64,000 nt of DNA from Eurosta solidaginis (GCF_040869045.1 NC_090319.1:306020998-306084997), one strand, 5' to 3'; positions 1 through 10,719 are shown, numbered from the stretch's first letter. Notes: generated from the sequence alone by a model not told the origin. Numbers and translations are program-made.

Positions 1-41
1 ATTAAGACTAATTCAAAGTGTGAATACGAGATGGCCATTTT

Positions 42-251
42 ATGCGAAAGAAAGATTACACTCCGGCCAAGAAAGTGTTTCTATCGGAACCCGCCTATGG
101 AAGCAGAGGTAACAGGCGGCGCCTACTCCGCTAGAAGGACCAGGTGGAAAACGATTTAAACTCCCTTGATGTGGCCAATTGGCGCCGGTTGGCAGCGAGA
201 AGAAGCGACTGGCGCGCCTTGGAGGACGACCATAACAGTTTAAAGGGTTAA
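42..251 (+). pseudogene. C-terminal remnant of an RTE-like non-LTR retrotransposon
   Basis: One frame reads as the tail of an RTE/BovB-type endonuclease-reverse transcriptase: GHFMRKKDY, AKKVFLSEPAYGSRG, KDQVENDLNSLDVANWRRLA and RRSDWRALEDD. The family pattern KKVL..G.R..GRP..RW.D.V..DL..L...NWR..A..R..W is clear. A TAG at 132-134 replaces what is normally a tryptophan, and the frame ends at 249-251. Upstream of position 42 the frame is broken by stops, and the rest of the element lies outside the window or is lost. Clade assignment is inferred from the motif only. Confidence 0.6.
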
Positions 252-587
252 GCGCGAATTAAGTTTTGAGCAAGCAACTAATAAAATAACAATTGAACAG
301 GACACAAAATATGTTGGCAAGTATATTTCTTGTACAGTGAGAATGTTTATAACAGCGATTCGCAAAGTTATATATGTGAATGGGTAAAAGCTCTGACACA
401 TAAGCAGATTTTCATATAGATGCGTTCTACTAAATCTTATGCATTATGAGTAGATTGCACGTATTTTTATGGAGAACGGCAGATTGAGTGACACTGGCGC
501 CATCTGACATGGAAAAATAGCCAACTTCCAAATGTTGTTACAAGCAAATCATAAGAAGAATTTGACATTTGCTTTGGGTAAATGTGC
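252..587. other. No gene seen; AT-rich, one arm of a diverged direct repeat
   Basis: No coding signal. About 295-365 resembles about 2485-2560: both carry an (A)CAAAA(A)ATATG.T.GCAAGTAT core followed by GAGAATGTTTATA. The two arms flank the LOA-like insertion at 599-2407. Confidence 0.4.
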
Positions 588-764
588 TGGCACACTTTAG
601 GTTAGGTTAGGTTGCAAGGGCTGAGCTGGACACTATGGTAACAGCTCACTACTTAGGCCACCAGTGGGCCCATTGTAATACCCTTTACGGTCTCAAAGAG
701 GACCCCTACCCTGCCTAAAGCTGGTCAAACCACCTCGTGGAAATTATAAATTTTGCTAGAGCCT

Positions 765-1322
765 TTACTTCATAGCAAGAGACCTCAGCGAGGTCATGTA
801 GAAAAGGTTTACCAAGGATATCCATCCTATGCCTACTAAGCGCTGGACAATGACAGTGAAGGTGCTGGACGTGTTCACACGAAGCCTGAAAGTGGCCATG
901 GGTATGCCTACCGAATCATTTCCCCGAAGGATATGGTCGGTGGTGCCTCTTCTGGCCAGCTCGTCTGCTCTGCAATTGCCTTCAATATCCCTGTGCCCAG
1001 GTACCCATATAAGGCTGATACTGAAGTGCTGAGCCATCTCGTTAAGAGATCTGCGGCATTCAGTGACCGACTTTGCGTTGTTGATGAATGAGTCCAGGGC
1101 CTTTAATGCGGCCTGGCTGTCTGAGAAAATAAACACCCGTTTACCATCCTTAGGCATAGACCCTAGATGGTTCACAGCCCTGTGTATTGCCAGCATTTCC
1201 GCTTGGTAAACACTACAGTAATCTGGTAGACGAAAAGAGACCTCTAGACCCATATCCAGCGAAAAGAGGCCTGCTCCCACCTTCCCGTCAAGCTTAGAAC
1301 CATCCGTGAATATGTTGATGGA
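765..1322 (-). pseudogene. RNase H domain of the LOA-like element
   Basis: The frame reads INIFTDGSKLDGKVGAGLFS, VYQAEMLAIHRAV, FIFSDSQAALKAL, IWVPGHRDIEGNCRADELAR. These hold the four RNase H carboxylates (D of TDGS, E of AEM, D of SDS, D of RADELA). It is the last domain of the second ORF of LOA-like LINEs and follows the RT by a frameshift around 1320. The tail after about 900 (minus direction) is degenerate. Confidence 0.8.
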
Positions 1323-2400
1323 CCCGGTACCGTATGTTGTCTGGTATTCCAGTCTTGTCGCGATGGTATATATATACTATAGGATTTAACGAAGATGTTT
1401 TTTGGCGTGCAGTAGTCAGTGCGCACCGATATTGGGACTGGGGCGTTCGTGCCCAGGATTGTTGGGTGTCCACTAGATCCATTTGACCAGAGATCTGTTT
1501 CTCTTATGCGTAGAACGGCGATGACCGCTATTTCCTTCGCCACCAGGTCAAGAGGTGGAAGGTATAGCATTGTGTTGAGTGCTTCAGATGGAGTGGAGCC
1601 GAGAGCCCCGGTGATGCAGAGCTCCGAACTCCGTTGCACCTTTTGAAGCGTTTTAAGATAGGTAGTTTTAGCTAGTGCAGGCCACCAGACCAAGGCACCA
1701 TAAAGAAGTATCGGGCGCACAATGGCTGTATAAATCCAGTATGTCACCTTGGGGGAGAATGCCCAGGAGGTGCCAATTGCCCTCTTGCAGGTGAACAGCG
1801 CTGCTGCTGCCTTCTTGCATCGCTCCACACGGTCACTCCATAATAGCTTCCTATCCTGAATTACTCCCAAATACTCAACTCGATCGCTAAACGCTAAAAA
1901 CGTACCCCCAATTCTTGGCGGTGTTAGATTTGGTACTTTGTACCGCCTCGTAAGAGGACAAGCGCGGTTTTATCTAGGTTGACTTCCAAGCCTGTGGCTG
2001 TGGCCCAGTGCGAAATTTTGGATAGTGCCCCTTTCATTAGGTTGCAAAGAGTTTGCGGAAATTTCCCCCGTATGGTGACGTAGATGTCATCTGAATACGC
2101 GATCACTTGGTGACCTTCTGATACCATGAGGCGCAGTAGTTGGTTGATGGTAACCACCCAAAGTAGCGGAGAGAGAACACCTCCCTGAGGATTGCCTCTG
2201 CCGACCGGTCTGCGGATCACGCATCCACCTAGCTCAGTTTTAATCTGCCTACGCGTAAGCAGATTGTATATAAACTCCACACTCCACGCACGCGTCCACC
2301 CCCAGATCAGTCAGCGCAGAGGTGATGGCCTCCGGGAGAACGTTGTTGAAGACGCCCGCTATATCTAGAAATGCCACCAATGTGTATTCCTTGAGGTCTA
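1323..2400 (-). pseudogene. Reverse transcriptase of the LOA-like element, frameshifted
   Basis: Minus-strand reading gives FLDIAGVFNNVLPEAITSAL near 2370, then GNPQGGVLSPLLW and the catalytic box AYSDDIYV (YSDD) within 1924-2280, then the thumb and connector (WSDRVERCKKAAAALFTCKR, RPILLYGALVWWPAL, LCITGALGSTPSEALNTMLY) within 1400-1870. Frames change near 2285, 1900 and 1320. The N-terminal RT motifs and the endonuclease are missing because of 5' truncation. Confidence 0.8.
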
Positions 2401-2418
2401 GTGACCTTGGCACACTTT

Positions 2419-4190
2419 GCTAGTAAAATTATTTTCCCACTCGTTGGTAACTTTTATAACATTTTTCGCAAGTAAAAACTGCAATATAACAAATGAATAC
2501 GACAAAAAATATGCTAGCAAGTATTTTTGTTGTATAGGGAGAATGTTTATACCATTGCTTCGCGAATTGTGTCTCGGCTACTACTGGATGATGTATTTTG
2601 TGTATAAACAGTGTATATCGACCATTAAGGCCCGAACACATAATATTTAAGATACAGCGTGCGTTGACAGCAGAGTAGATTATATAAACACAATCTACTT
2701 ATCGGTTAACGATCGATTCTGCATCAAAAATTTTATGTGGTGGCACTTTTAGAGAAACCTTGAAATATGAAGGATGGGAGGCTTGGCAGCTCTATTAAAC
2801 AATTTTTGAAAATGGCAGTGCCTTTTTTGTATTTGCAAGAAAAGGATGACACTAAAGCCAAGCTACACACATGTAGCCACTTCGCTTGAACTTATTTTAA
2901 AAATAGTGTGTTAAAAATTGTGCGACGCGACACAAAGCGGGGTTTGGTTTTAACTAACTAATAAAATAAACGCTGAAAATTGGTAATTTACTTAAATATA
3001 ATAATAAATGGAGTAATGTGATATAAATTTTAATATGTGATTAAACGGTTATGGCTTATAGAGTTGAATATTGTGTAGTTGTACCTTTTAAAGATAAAGG
3101 GATCAGTGTGCGATGCTGAAAATAGAAGAGTAATACAAAGAGCGATTATTTTCACTTAAACTGATCTAAGTAAATATTTCTTACTGCTTTACTATAGTGA
3201 TTTGTGTGATAAGTGGCTATTTGTATATTTTAATAATACGTGTTACCTCTTTTATTATTCACACGTATGTATGTACATACTGCATATATATTTGTTAATT
3301 AAAAAAAAAATTATTGAATTTAACAAACTTCATTCACTATTACAGTGGAAATTCTCAAATGCAGCCCTGTATTGGAGTAGCGCTTTTCACTTTACTTTAC
3401 CATCACTTTCATTTCCTTCCTTTGTGTGTATGTTTCTTATTTTAATGTTTCTATTACCTTCTTTTTTAATATAGAAGTGTGTGCGAGTAAACGTGATGGT
3501 ATGATAATTTATACCCGGTTTGCAAATTTGCTTCGTTTCATTTTTCTGCGAGTCCGTGCCTATCATTCCTGTTCCTGTCATCGTAATTCATTCTCGTTGA
3601 TTTCGTTTCATATTAAAAAGTTTTTCCTGTAGATTGTGAAGTCGTTCACTGTTTTCTTGGGTTGAAAGTTTTGCATGGCGGTGGGGCATTTAATTAAATT
3701 GTAAGTAATACTGCATAAAATGTAATTCATTTATTAGACGCGTATAACTAAACTAGAAGTACATACATATACGTGAATCATGGGAGTCCATGTCTCGTGC
3801 AGCTGGGCTATTTCTGAAGATGTTTGCGGCTTGCGTGTTCATTTGGTGTACATTTTTCGTATTGCTAAGATCACACACTACTTTGTGAATATGATTATGC
3901 TTAGCACGCACGCATGCACAACAGCCCAACTAAATTAGATAGCACCTTTTTAATATAAGCTTTCTTCAGACTGATTGGAATAATTCATGTTTATTGGAAC
4001 GGTTATGCATGGGCCAAACAATTGGTGGAGAAAAAGCACAAGATTTTCAGGAATTACGCAGAGATTACATTCGGCACGTAACTTTTATGTCGAGAACAAT
4101 CCAAACTTTAAGGCGTGTTTGGGAACGATTGGCGGTTGGTCGGTTGCTACGCGGGCTATAAGGCTTAGAAAATCCCCGCGGAAAAGCATG
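2419..4190. other. No gene recognised; AT-rich intergenic sequence
   Basis: About 2485-2560 is the second arm of a diverged direct repeat shared with 295-365. The remainder has only short, compositionally biased open frames without recognisable domains. No TIR, LTR or retroelement tail was seen. Confidence 0.4.
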
Positions 4191-4192
4191 TT

Positions 4193-4592
4193 GTCGTTGT
4201 TGCTTTAACGATAAGGATACTCTCCGAAGGCATTGGGGAGTGTTTTCGATGGTCCTTTGCCGGATGCAATCCCGGTAACAAGCACCATTAGGGTACTAGC
4301 CCACCCAGCGGGTTAGGGGGCAAATAGCTCCCAAGGCCTTTGGGGAGTGTCTTAATTGCCACAAAAACAACAAGGTACTACACCGACCATCTCGGGAACT
4401 ATTTGGTATGACCACATGCAACCTCCCACACCCTATGTCCATAAGAACCAGAGCCTCGGCTGTTAAAGGAAGGGGATTCGCTACGGGTAGGTGAGATTGA
4501 CGATTGGTTTAGAGAATATATATATGTATATATTCCGCTGGCAACCGCTTGAAAGGGTTGCGCTACACAACCCCTTGTGTATCGGGAAGGCA
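4193..4592 (-). mobile_element. SINE-like CAA-tail repeat, diverged, with a nested mini copy
   Basis: Tail side at left (GTTGTTGC, then ACGATAAGG and CTCCGAAGG). Then GGTCCTTTGCCGGATGCA, CCGACCATCTCGGGAAC, CCAGAGCCTCG, GGTAGGTGAG and AGGGTTGCGCTACACA follow in the family order. It is interrupted at about 4303-4371 by an internally deleted copy in the opposite direction. The far 5' end of the family (CCCGCGGTAGGTATGCC) has decayed. Confidence 0.7.
4303..4371 (+). mobile_element. Internally deleted 70-bp SINE-like copy nested in another copy
   Basis: The insert consists of the family's first bases (CCCAGCGGGTTAGGGGG) joined to its last 45 or so bases (CTCCCAAGGCCTTTGGGGAG, then ACAAAAACAAC). 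The host copy is interrupted and resumes with a duplicated target: GGTACTAGCCCACC at 4292-4305 versus GGTACTACACCGACC from 4374. Head plus tail with no body is the minimal form seen in this window. Confidence 0.65.
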
Positions 4593-4599
4593 TGACTTG

Positions 4600-5215
4600 T
4601 AACAGCCACTAATATTCACAGGCGCTAATGTACAGTGGCTCAAATGAATCTGTCCTGCGGCCATCGGGCTAGTACTTCATGGTTCTACTATCTAATTCAT
4701 ATTCGGCAAAATACCACCCATCTCCGCAACATTTCCTCAATTTTCGGGAGTGTAATTGCGACAATAACGTGGGTTGCTAGCCGGGTGGTTGAGTATCCTT
4801 TAAATGAAATGCCGACCGCTATTTGTTTGGTAATCTAGTTAGAACAGGTACTGTCATAAATAACTAGATATTTAAACTTAAGCCGTTATACCTAGCGTGG
4901 CAGATCCTACAATTAAAAATCGGAATGCCAAATTTACCACGTCACAATAGACTCAATATATCGATATCATTTTCGACCTGAAATAGAAGGCTGCCACAGC
5001 CAAGCAATAAAAGCAATGTAATGTTCATGTAAAGGTACTTTGTCCTAATCATAAGGTACGTCCACTCACAAAAATCTTGAGAAGCCTTTAACGTAACATC
5101 CAGTAAATAACCATTTCACTTGAGAGTTGTTAGCACTGCCTTGGCTAAACTTCGGATACTTTGATCATGTCGGTTTAAACCTCTATAAGAAGGAGTAAAT
5201 ACTTGGCTTGATTTG
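4600..5215. other. No feature recognised
   Basis: Mixed-composition sequence without coding motifs, termini or tails that could be assigned. Confidence 0.3.
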
Positions 5216-5350
5216 CCTCCGAGGAGAATTAAGTCAAGGTTCCCTTCCAATTTACGTTGTGCTCCTTAGTTTTCCCTAGGCGGACCGGGCCTAATGTTTT
5301 ATGGCAACTCCGAAATAGCTGCGAGGCATATGAATTTTCAGTGCGTACTG
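5216..5350 (-). repeat. Fragment of repeat R (tephritid-type interspersed repeat)
   Basis: Reads CCTCCGAGGAGAATTAAG, CTTCCAATTTACGTTGTGCTCC, GGCGGACCGGGCCTAATG, TTTTATGGCAACTCCGAA, in the same order as the copies at 8220-10080 and 58200-63150. No coding capacity was seen and its class is unknown. Confidence 0.6.
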
Positions 5351-5456
5351 CATTTCAAAAAAATTATTGATCATATTCGAGTCTTCTATGTGATTCGCAA
5401 ATGTGATCGTTCTCACTCATTTCTTTGGTAGCAAATGAAACCCTTCACGCCGGTTA

Positions 5457-6778
5457 TTCTATTTATCTATTTATTTATTTAGTCTAGTAACAAATGTTTA
5501 GTACAGACACTTATGACTAAATTACATAGACCAGCTTATATTAAGCTATGGAGAACTCTAGCAAAAAGAATTTATATTATTACAGATTAAGTAATTTTTT
5601 AGTTTAAGTTGAAAAGCGTATTTTGAGTCGGAGAAATCAATATCCAAAACACTTGAGAAGCAATTAATTTCTGATAGGGCTCTGTTAATAGGCGCTTGTG
5701 AGTTATAAACAGTTCTACTCAGCCCTATGAAAAAGATTTCAAAGTGGCGGAGGTTTCTACAGGGAGTATTTAAGCATAGTCTTTCAAGAAGCAACGCAGT
5801 CAATTTTGCCCCTGAAAAGATCGAAAATGAACAACGAGGCCAAAGAATTCTGCGCTTGTTTAGGGATAGTAAGGATATTAGTTGGCATCGAGACTCATAA
5901 GACGGGATCGGTTCAGAGAAACGTAATGAAATAAGCGCGAAGCGCCTAAAGATTTTTTGAACCCGCTCCAGGCGGTTGATGTGAACTGCGTGGTAGGGCC
6001 GCCAAATGAAAGCCGCATACTCAAGTTTGGACCGCACAAAGGACGTATATAAAACTTGAGTGTGTAGGGGTCAGAGAAGTTTGCGGAATGGCGTCTGACA
6101 AAAGCAAGCATTGAAAGCGCCTTAGAAATTGTGAAGCTGACGTGAGTGTTAAAATTAAACTTTGAGTCGAAGTATACCGCCAAGTCTTTAACTTCAAAAG
6201 TCGTTCGAAGAAAGGTTTCTGCAATATGATAGGAGGTATGAAGTGGGCTCAGCAGTTTACCATACGTCACAGTGTGGCACTTAGTTATATTAAGGAAAAG
6301 ACTGTTCTTAACACACCAGATATAAAGCTTATTAATCTCAGATTGAAGAACAACGACATCATTATAACAACTGATCTCAGAAAGGATCTTGAGATCATCA
6401 GCATAAAGCAGAAATTTGGTAGATGAGAAGCAAGAGCTAATGTCATTAATGAAGAAAATAAATAGTAAAGGGCCCAGAATACTGCCCTGGGGCACTCCAG
6501 AGGTGGCCCAAACTGGTTTCGAATAAACACCGTCAATATTTACAACATTACTTCTGTTGTGCAGGTAAGATTTAATCCACTGTAGGAACGTAGAGTGGAA
6601 CCCATAACAAGCTAATTTCGCAATTAAAATTTTATGAGAAATTTTTTCGAATGCCTTGGAGAAGTCTAGGCATATTGTATCAACCTGAAAACCCCGCCTG
6701 AATACCGCGTAGCAATCCTCAGAAAAGACAGCGAGGTTCGTTAATGTGAAGGGGATTGTGTAGTGTGGCCCTCTCAAA
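5457..6778 (-). mobile_element. 5'-truncated Jockey-like LINE
   Basis: The 3' end is a short (AAAT)n tail, seen on the plus strand as TATTTATCTATTTATTTATTT at 5459-5479. The element covers RT palm to C-terminus and lacks endonuclease and ORF1. It abuts a decayed SINE-like copy at 6779. No clean TSD was found. It is related to the Jockey-like pieces at 23993-24660 and 32283-35155. Confidence 0.75.
5558..6777 (-). pseudogene. Jockey-like reverse transcriptase, one frameshift
   Basis: The frame 6777-5878 holds CLDFSKAFEKISH (motif A), SGVPQGSILGPLLF (motif B) and FLLYADDLKI (catalytic YADD), then VKDLAVYFDSKFNFNTHV. After about 6035 the coding continues in another frame (RSKLEYAAFIWRP, RLERVQKIFRRFAL, CRNLRHFEIFFI, NRALSEIN) to a stop at 5558. 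RNA-dependent DNA polymerase of a non-LTR element; the copy is not intact because of the frameshift and 5' truncation. Confidence 0.8.
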
Positions 6779-6990
6779 GTATTGCCAACGCAATTAATAA
6801 CTTCTCCAATCCAATTTTCAACCTCACCTATCCACGTGAATTTTGTTTATTTAACAGTAAAGCTTTGGTGACGCCAAGTTCATCACAGCTCAATGGTGTG
6901 AAATTCCGGAATGTCCTGGATCTGTATCCCTCAAAGGACTATGAATTTTGCAAAACACCCCAAACATTCAGGGATTCTTATCTATGCAAG
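6779..6990 (+). mobile_element. Decayed 5'-truncated SINE-like copy
   Basis: TTGCCAACGCAATTAATAAC, AACTTCTCCAATCC, TCAACCTCACCTATCC, TGGTGACGCCAAGTTCATCA and GGATCTGTATCCCTCAAAGG follow the family consensus in order with many substitutions. It sits directly against the 5' boundary of the Jockey-like element. Confidence 0.6.
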
Positions 6991-7005
6991 AAGATGAAAT
7001 TGCCT

Positions 7006-7043
7006 ACCCAAAGTGGGTTAGGGGTTTAGAATATACCCGCGGC
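7006..7043 (+). mobile_element. 5' head fragment of the SINE-like repeat
   Basis: AAAGTGGGTTAGGGGTTTAG followed by AATATACCCGCGGCAGG matches the first 35 or so bases of the family (AGCGGGTTAGGGGATCAGAATATACCC...). Confidence 0.55.
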
Positions 7044-7097
7044 AGGTTTCTAGCTAATCATCAGAAACTGTTTGTTCAGGATTTTATTTCTCTCCCT

Positions 7098-7466
7098 GTT
7101 GTTGTTGTAGCGATAAGGTTGCTCCCCGAAGGCTTTGGAGAGTGTTATCAATGTGATGGTCCTTTGCCGGATACAGATCCGGTACCATTAAGGTGCTAGC
7201 CCGACCATCTCGGGAACAATTTATGTGGCCACATTAAACCTTCTGGCCATTCCCTCCCTCCCCACTCCCAAGTACCATGAGGAGCTTGGGGTCGCCAGAG
7301 CCTCGTCTGTTAGTGAAACAGGATTCGCCGCGGATTGGTGAGGTTGACAATTAGTTTTGTAGAACGCTGGCAGCCTGAAGGGTTGCGCTACACAGCCCCT
7401 TGAATGTGGTCACCTCTTACGACAGGCATACCTACCGCGGGTATATTCTGATCCCATAACCCGCTG
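7098..7466 (-). mobile_element. SINE-like CAA-tail repeat, near full length
   Basis: GTTGTTGTTGTAGCGATAAG at left and CATAACCCGCTG at right. All intermediate blocks are present with some deletion of the GGTACGCTCC block. Imperfectly flanked by TCTCTCCCT at 7089-7097 and 7473-7481. The right flank carries a different CAA-tailed repeat (7471-7530). Confidence 0.75.
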
Positions 7467-7530
7467 AAAATGTCTCTCCCTAATGGGGAGCAGTCTCGCA
7501 AAACCTGGAGATATCAGGGTTGTTGTTGTA
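7467..7530 (-). repeat. Tail of a third CAA-tailed repeat family
   Basis: On the minus strand it ends CCAGGTTTTGCGAGACTGCT upstream and ACTGCTACAACAACAAC at the edge (plus strand GTTGTTGTTGTAGCAGTG at 7521-7538). It shares the GCTACAACAACAAC terminus with the LINE and the SINE-like repeat but not their bodies. Confidence 0.5.
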
Positions 7531-7675
7531 GCAGTGTAATCGTTTTTTTTTTTTATTATATAGCTCATCGATTGTTTAATTCTTCTGGTTTGACCGATGT
7601 CTGCCAACCTTTTAAGTCTTGCAGTAACGTGCCTGGGTGAACGTATAAAAGCTTTTTATTAGTCTGGCGGTTATA

Positions 7676-7935
7676 TCCGGCAGAAGGCCATCAATATCGA
7701 TAACACTTTCCAAAACCCTCCGGGAGTGTCTATCATCAATAAAACAACAACGGATTTTTAAGCGCACTACAGAGCTTTTTCACAGCATTCACAAACCAAT
7801 TGTAAACCTCACAGATCCAGAGCCGTCCTGTTCCAAATATAACGCGTGGCACTGGCGACCCACTGGAACTAGGGGGTGGAGGATAGCCTAGAAGGTTCAA
7901 TGTGGTCATATTAACCGGAATGGACCGGATATCAT
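7676..7935 (+). mobile_element. Decayed SINE-like fragments (tail block and body block)
   Basis: 7676-7752 matches the 3' end of the family (ATCAATATCGATAACACTTTCC ... CCGGGAGTGTCT ... AACAACAAC). About 7785-7935 matches the body (ACCAATTGTAAACCTCAC, ATCCAGAGCCGTCCTGTT, TGGCGACCCACTGGAACTAG, AGGTTCAATGTGGTCATATT). Likely two overlapping old insertions or a rearranged copy. Confidence 0.55.
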
Positions 7936-8219
7936 ATACATCGAACAAAAGTAATATTTGTCGATAGTTCACATAATATTAATAATCCGATCCACCATTT
8001 GAGAGCTATTGTGATTTATAAAAAAACTAGCTTCTATCAAGGATGGTAAAACGTAATACGGCCCCAGCCGAACTGATAATTTTTTTGATCTCAAAAAATT
8101 ATAGATCTATAGAGATACCTAGGGAATGACAGAATGGTATCAGATCAACAAAAAGTACGCCGAATAAACGTTATTTCAGACCGTTCCATCCTTATAGTAA
8201 AAAAAGAACATAACAAGCG
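7936..8219. other. No feature recognised
   Basis: AT-rich sequence without assignable motifs. Confidence 0.3.
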
Positions 8220-8286
8220 TTATACCTCCGAGGAGATTACGGCCGGGTTTCTCTTCCAATTTGGATCGTACTCCTTTTTCCAACAA

Positions 8287-8699
8287 ATTAGCGGGTAGGG
8301 GATCAGAATATACCCGCGGTAGGTATGCCTGTCGTAAGAGGCGACTAAAATACCAGATTCAAGGGGCTGTGTAGGGCAACCCTTCAGGTTGCCAGCGCAA
8401 TATATAGCTTCTCCAAACCCAATTGTCAACCTCACCTATCCGCGGCGTATCCTGTTTCACTAACAGACGAGGCTCTGGCGACCCAAAGCTCCTCATGGAA
8501 CTTGGGGTTGGGAGGGAGGGGATGGCCTGAAGGTTTAATGTGGCCACATAAATCGTTCCCGAGATGATCGGGCTAGCACCTTAATGGTGCTGTTGTACCA
8601 GAGCGTACCGGATCTGTGTCCGACAAAGGACCATCACATCGATAACACTCCCCAAAGCCTTCGGGGAGCAACCATATCGCTACAACAACAACAACAACA
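8287..8699 (+). mobile_element. SINE-like CAA-tail repeat, near full length
   Basis: Sense on plus: AGCGGGTAGGGGATCAG, CCCGCGGTAGGTATGCC, TCGTAAGAGGCGACTAAAAT, ATTCAAGGGGCTGTG, then the body and the 3' hairpin region CTCCCCAAAGCCTTCGGGGA, ending ATCGCTACAACAACAACAAC. No open reading frame of note. TSD not clear inside repeat R. Confidence 0.8.
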
Positions 8700-8780
8700 T
8701 GAGACGACCTAGATATATTAAACCGGCTCCGAACGGAATCTACAAAGCACGTGAGAAGCTTTTTATAGCAGAAATACGCT

Positions 8781-9981
8781 GTTGTTTTTGTTGTAGTAAT
8801 GTTTCGCCCCACCTAATAGAAGCGACCGATCACAAATTGTCATCAATATCCTCTAACGGGAGTCCAAGGAAACTTGCTGTTTCGACAGGGGTGGACCATA
8901 ATGAAAGGGGTGTTAGAGGCGTTGGTTCCACATTACAATTAAAGCGATGGTTGGTGTCATGTGGGGACACATTGCCAGCGGGGCATACATTTTGTATGTC
9001 GGGGTTGATTCTGGATATGTAAGAGTTTAACCTGTTACAGTATCCAGAACGAAGTTGGGCCAGAGTTACTCGCGTTTCCCTGGGGAGTATGCGTTCCTCT
9101 TCCGCAAGTTTTGGGTACTGTTCCCCGAGTACTGGATTCACCGGGCAATACCCGGCATAAAGGTCCGACGCCTCTTTGTGGAGTTCACCAAGGACCTGCT
9201 TGTGTTTTTTCGCTTCATACGGCTGGGTTCTCAGGTGCCGTATTTCCTCAAAATGCTTACGGAGATGACTCTTTAGGCCCCTAGGCGGTGCTGGTTCGTC
9301 AATCAGATGTCTGTTGGGATGCCCAGGTTTCTGGGTATTCAACAGGAACTGTTTCGTTAGCATCTCATTTCTCTCCCTGATGGGGAGTATTATCGCCTCA
9401 TTATGTAGATGGTCTTCTGGGGACATAAGAGGACAGCCCGTGGCGGTTCTGAGCGCAGTATTTTGGCAGGCCTATAGCTTCTTCTAGTGGGTAGTTTTTA
9501 GGCTTGGCGACCATATAGGGGACGCGTAGCACGGAAACGGCTGGCCAATTGCTTTGTATGTGGTAATGAGCGTTTCTTTGTCTTTTCCCCAAGTAGTGCC
9601 AGCAAGGGATTTGAGGATTTTATTACTGCTCTGGATTTTCGGAACAATTGTGGCTGCGTGCTCACCAAAATGTAGATCCTGATAAAACGTCACACCCAAG
9701 ATTTTGGGGTGTAGGACAGTCGGTAGCGTAGTGCCATCGACGTGGATGTTCAAAATGGTCGACATTTGGGACGTCCAAGTTGTAAATAGGGTCGCGGATG
9801 ATTTAGTCGGTGATAATGCCAGGTTTCGCGAGGCGAGGAGGTAGCGGTTTATTGTGTTGCAAAGCTCATCGATCTTTGGAGCCGGTCCTGTGGCCATTAT
9901 TGTGCAGTCATCGACGTAAGAAACGATAGTAACTCCTTCTGGTGGCGAACGTAGTTTTGATATGTAAAAATTAAACAAAAA
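8781..9981 (-). mobile_element. 5'-truncated copy of the 2A LINE with 12-bp TSD
   Basis: Flanked by perfect CAGAAATACGCT at 8769-8780 and 9982-9993. It carries the RT from just past motif B (FNFYISKL, SYVDDCTIMATG) to the C-terminal CPAC/H/C knuckle and DDNL end, then GCGAAACATTACTAC plus a CAA-rich tail. Compared with the copy at 19815-21737 it has several frameshifts (frames change near 9590 and 9430) and VDD in place of ADD, so it is an older dead copy. Confidence 0.9.
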
Positions 9982-10301
9982 CAGAAATACGCTCGTGGTG
10001 CTTTCCAAATCACTGCCGTGAAGCGACCCCGCTTAGAAACGCTTGTTTCTAATTGAAAAAACGTCTTTCCAAATAGGTGGATATCACCACAACACTTCGG
10101 CCGTTAAGAATAAATTCTCATAGTATGTAAGCAATAATTTGGATTCGGAATAATTCAACTTGACCTTAAAAAAACCAAATCATTAATTGAGAGCAACCGT
10201 CAGCGCTGCCTGTATGTGACTGCAAATCTAAATTTGTTGCTGCTCAAACTGTTACTAACCAATGGTTGGAGCACAAAATGAGAATTGTTATAAAAAATGG
10301 C

Positions 10302-10719
10302 TGTTGTTGTTGTTGTTGTAGCGATAAGGTTGCTCCCCGAAGGCTTTGGGGAGTGTTATCGATGTGATGGTCCTTTTCCGGATACAGATCCGGTACGCTC
10401 CGGTACCATAGCACCATTAAGGTGCTAGCCCGACCATCTCGGGAACGATTTATGTGGCCACATTAAACCTTCATGCCATTCCCTCCCTCCCCACCCCCAA
10501 GTTCCATAAGGAGCTTGGGGTCGCCAGAGCCTCGTCTGTTAGTGAAACAGGATTCGCCGCGGATAGGTGAGGTTGACAATTGGTTTTGGAGAAGCTATAT
10601 ATTGCGCTGGCAACCTGAAGGGTTGCGCTACACAGCCCCTTCAATCTGGTATTTTAGTCGCCTCTTACGACAGGCATACCTACCGCGGGTATATTCTGAT
10701 CCCCTAACCCGCTGGGGGG
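10302..10719 (-). mobile_element. Full-length SINE-like repeat (418 bp) with perfect 12-bp TSD
   Basis: Bounded by ATAAAAAATGGC at 10290-10301 and 10720-10731. This defines the family ends: on the minus strand it starts CCCCCCAGCGGGTTAGGGG and ends TATCGCTACAAC(AAC)n. It is the best reference copy in the window. No protein-coding frame is conserved between copies, which supports a non-autonomous retroelement. Confidence 0.85.

Larger units (their letters stand above)
599..2407 (-). mobile_element. 5'-truncated LOA-like non-LTR retrotransposon with 11-bp TSD
   Basis: The element is bounded by perfect direct repeats TGGCACACTTT at 588-598 and 2408-2418. On the minus strand it begins inside the reverse transcriptase domain near motif A (FLDIAG.FNNV) and ends with CCTAACCTAACCT. 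The order RT, C-terminal domain, RNase H, short 3' end is that of RNase H-bearing LOA/I-type LINEs. The coding frame is broken several times, so it is a dead copy. The 3' end matches that of the second LOA-like remnant at 59608-59622. Confidence 0.85.
8220..10080 (-). repeat. Repeat R copy, split by a SINE-like and a LINE insertion
   Basis: On the minus strand the R sequence runs about 10080-9982 (CTAAGCGGGGTCGCTTCACG), resumes at 8780-8700 (GCTATAAAAAGCTTCTCACG, TTCCGTTCGGAGCCGG) and again at 8286-8220 (CAAATTGGAAGAGAAACCCG, TCCTCGGAGG). The interruptions are the LINE at 8781-9981 and the SINE-like copy at 8287-8699, so R is older than both. Confidence 0.6.

Noticed and set aside
599..615. 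AGGTTAGGTTAGGTT resembling insect telomere repeats (TTAGG)
   Set aside because: It is the complement of the LOA-like element's 3' end, is bounded by an 11-bp TSD, recurs at 59608-59622 as CCTAACCTAACCT, and is only about three units long.
6226..6426. Short plus-strand ORF inside the Jockey-like fragment
   Set aside because: Antisense shadow of the RT palm region.
8287..8699. Small ORFs in SINE-like copies (e.g. VVVVAIRLLPEGFGECYRCDG) as a conserved protein
   Set aside because: They change frame and stop positions between copies and come from the repeat's (GTT)n tail and hairpin region; no evidence of selection for coding.
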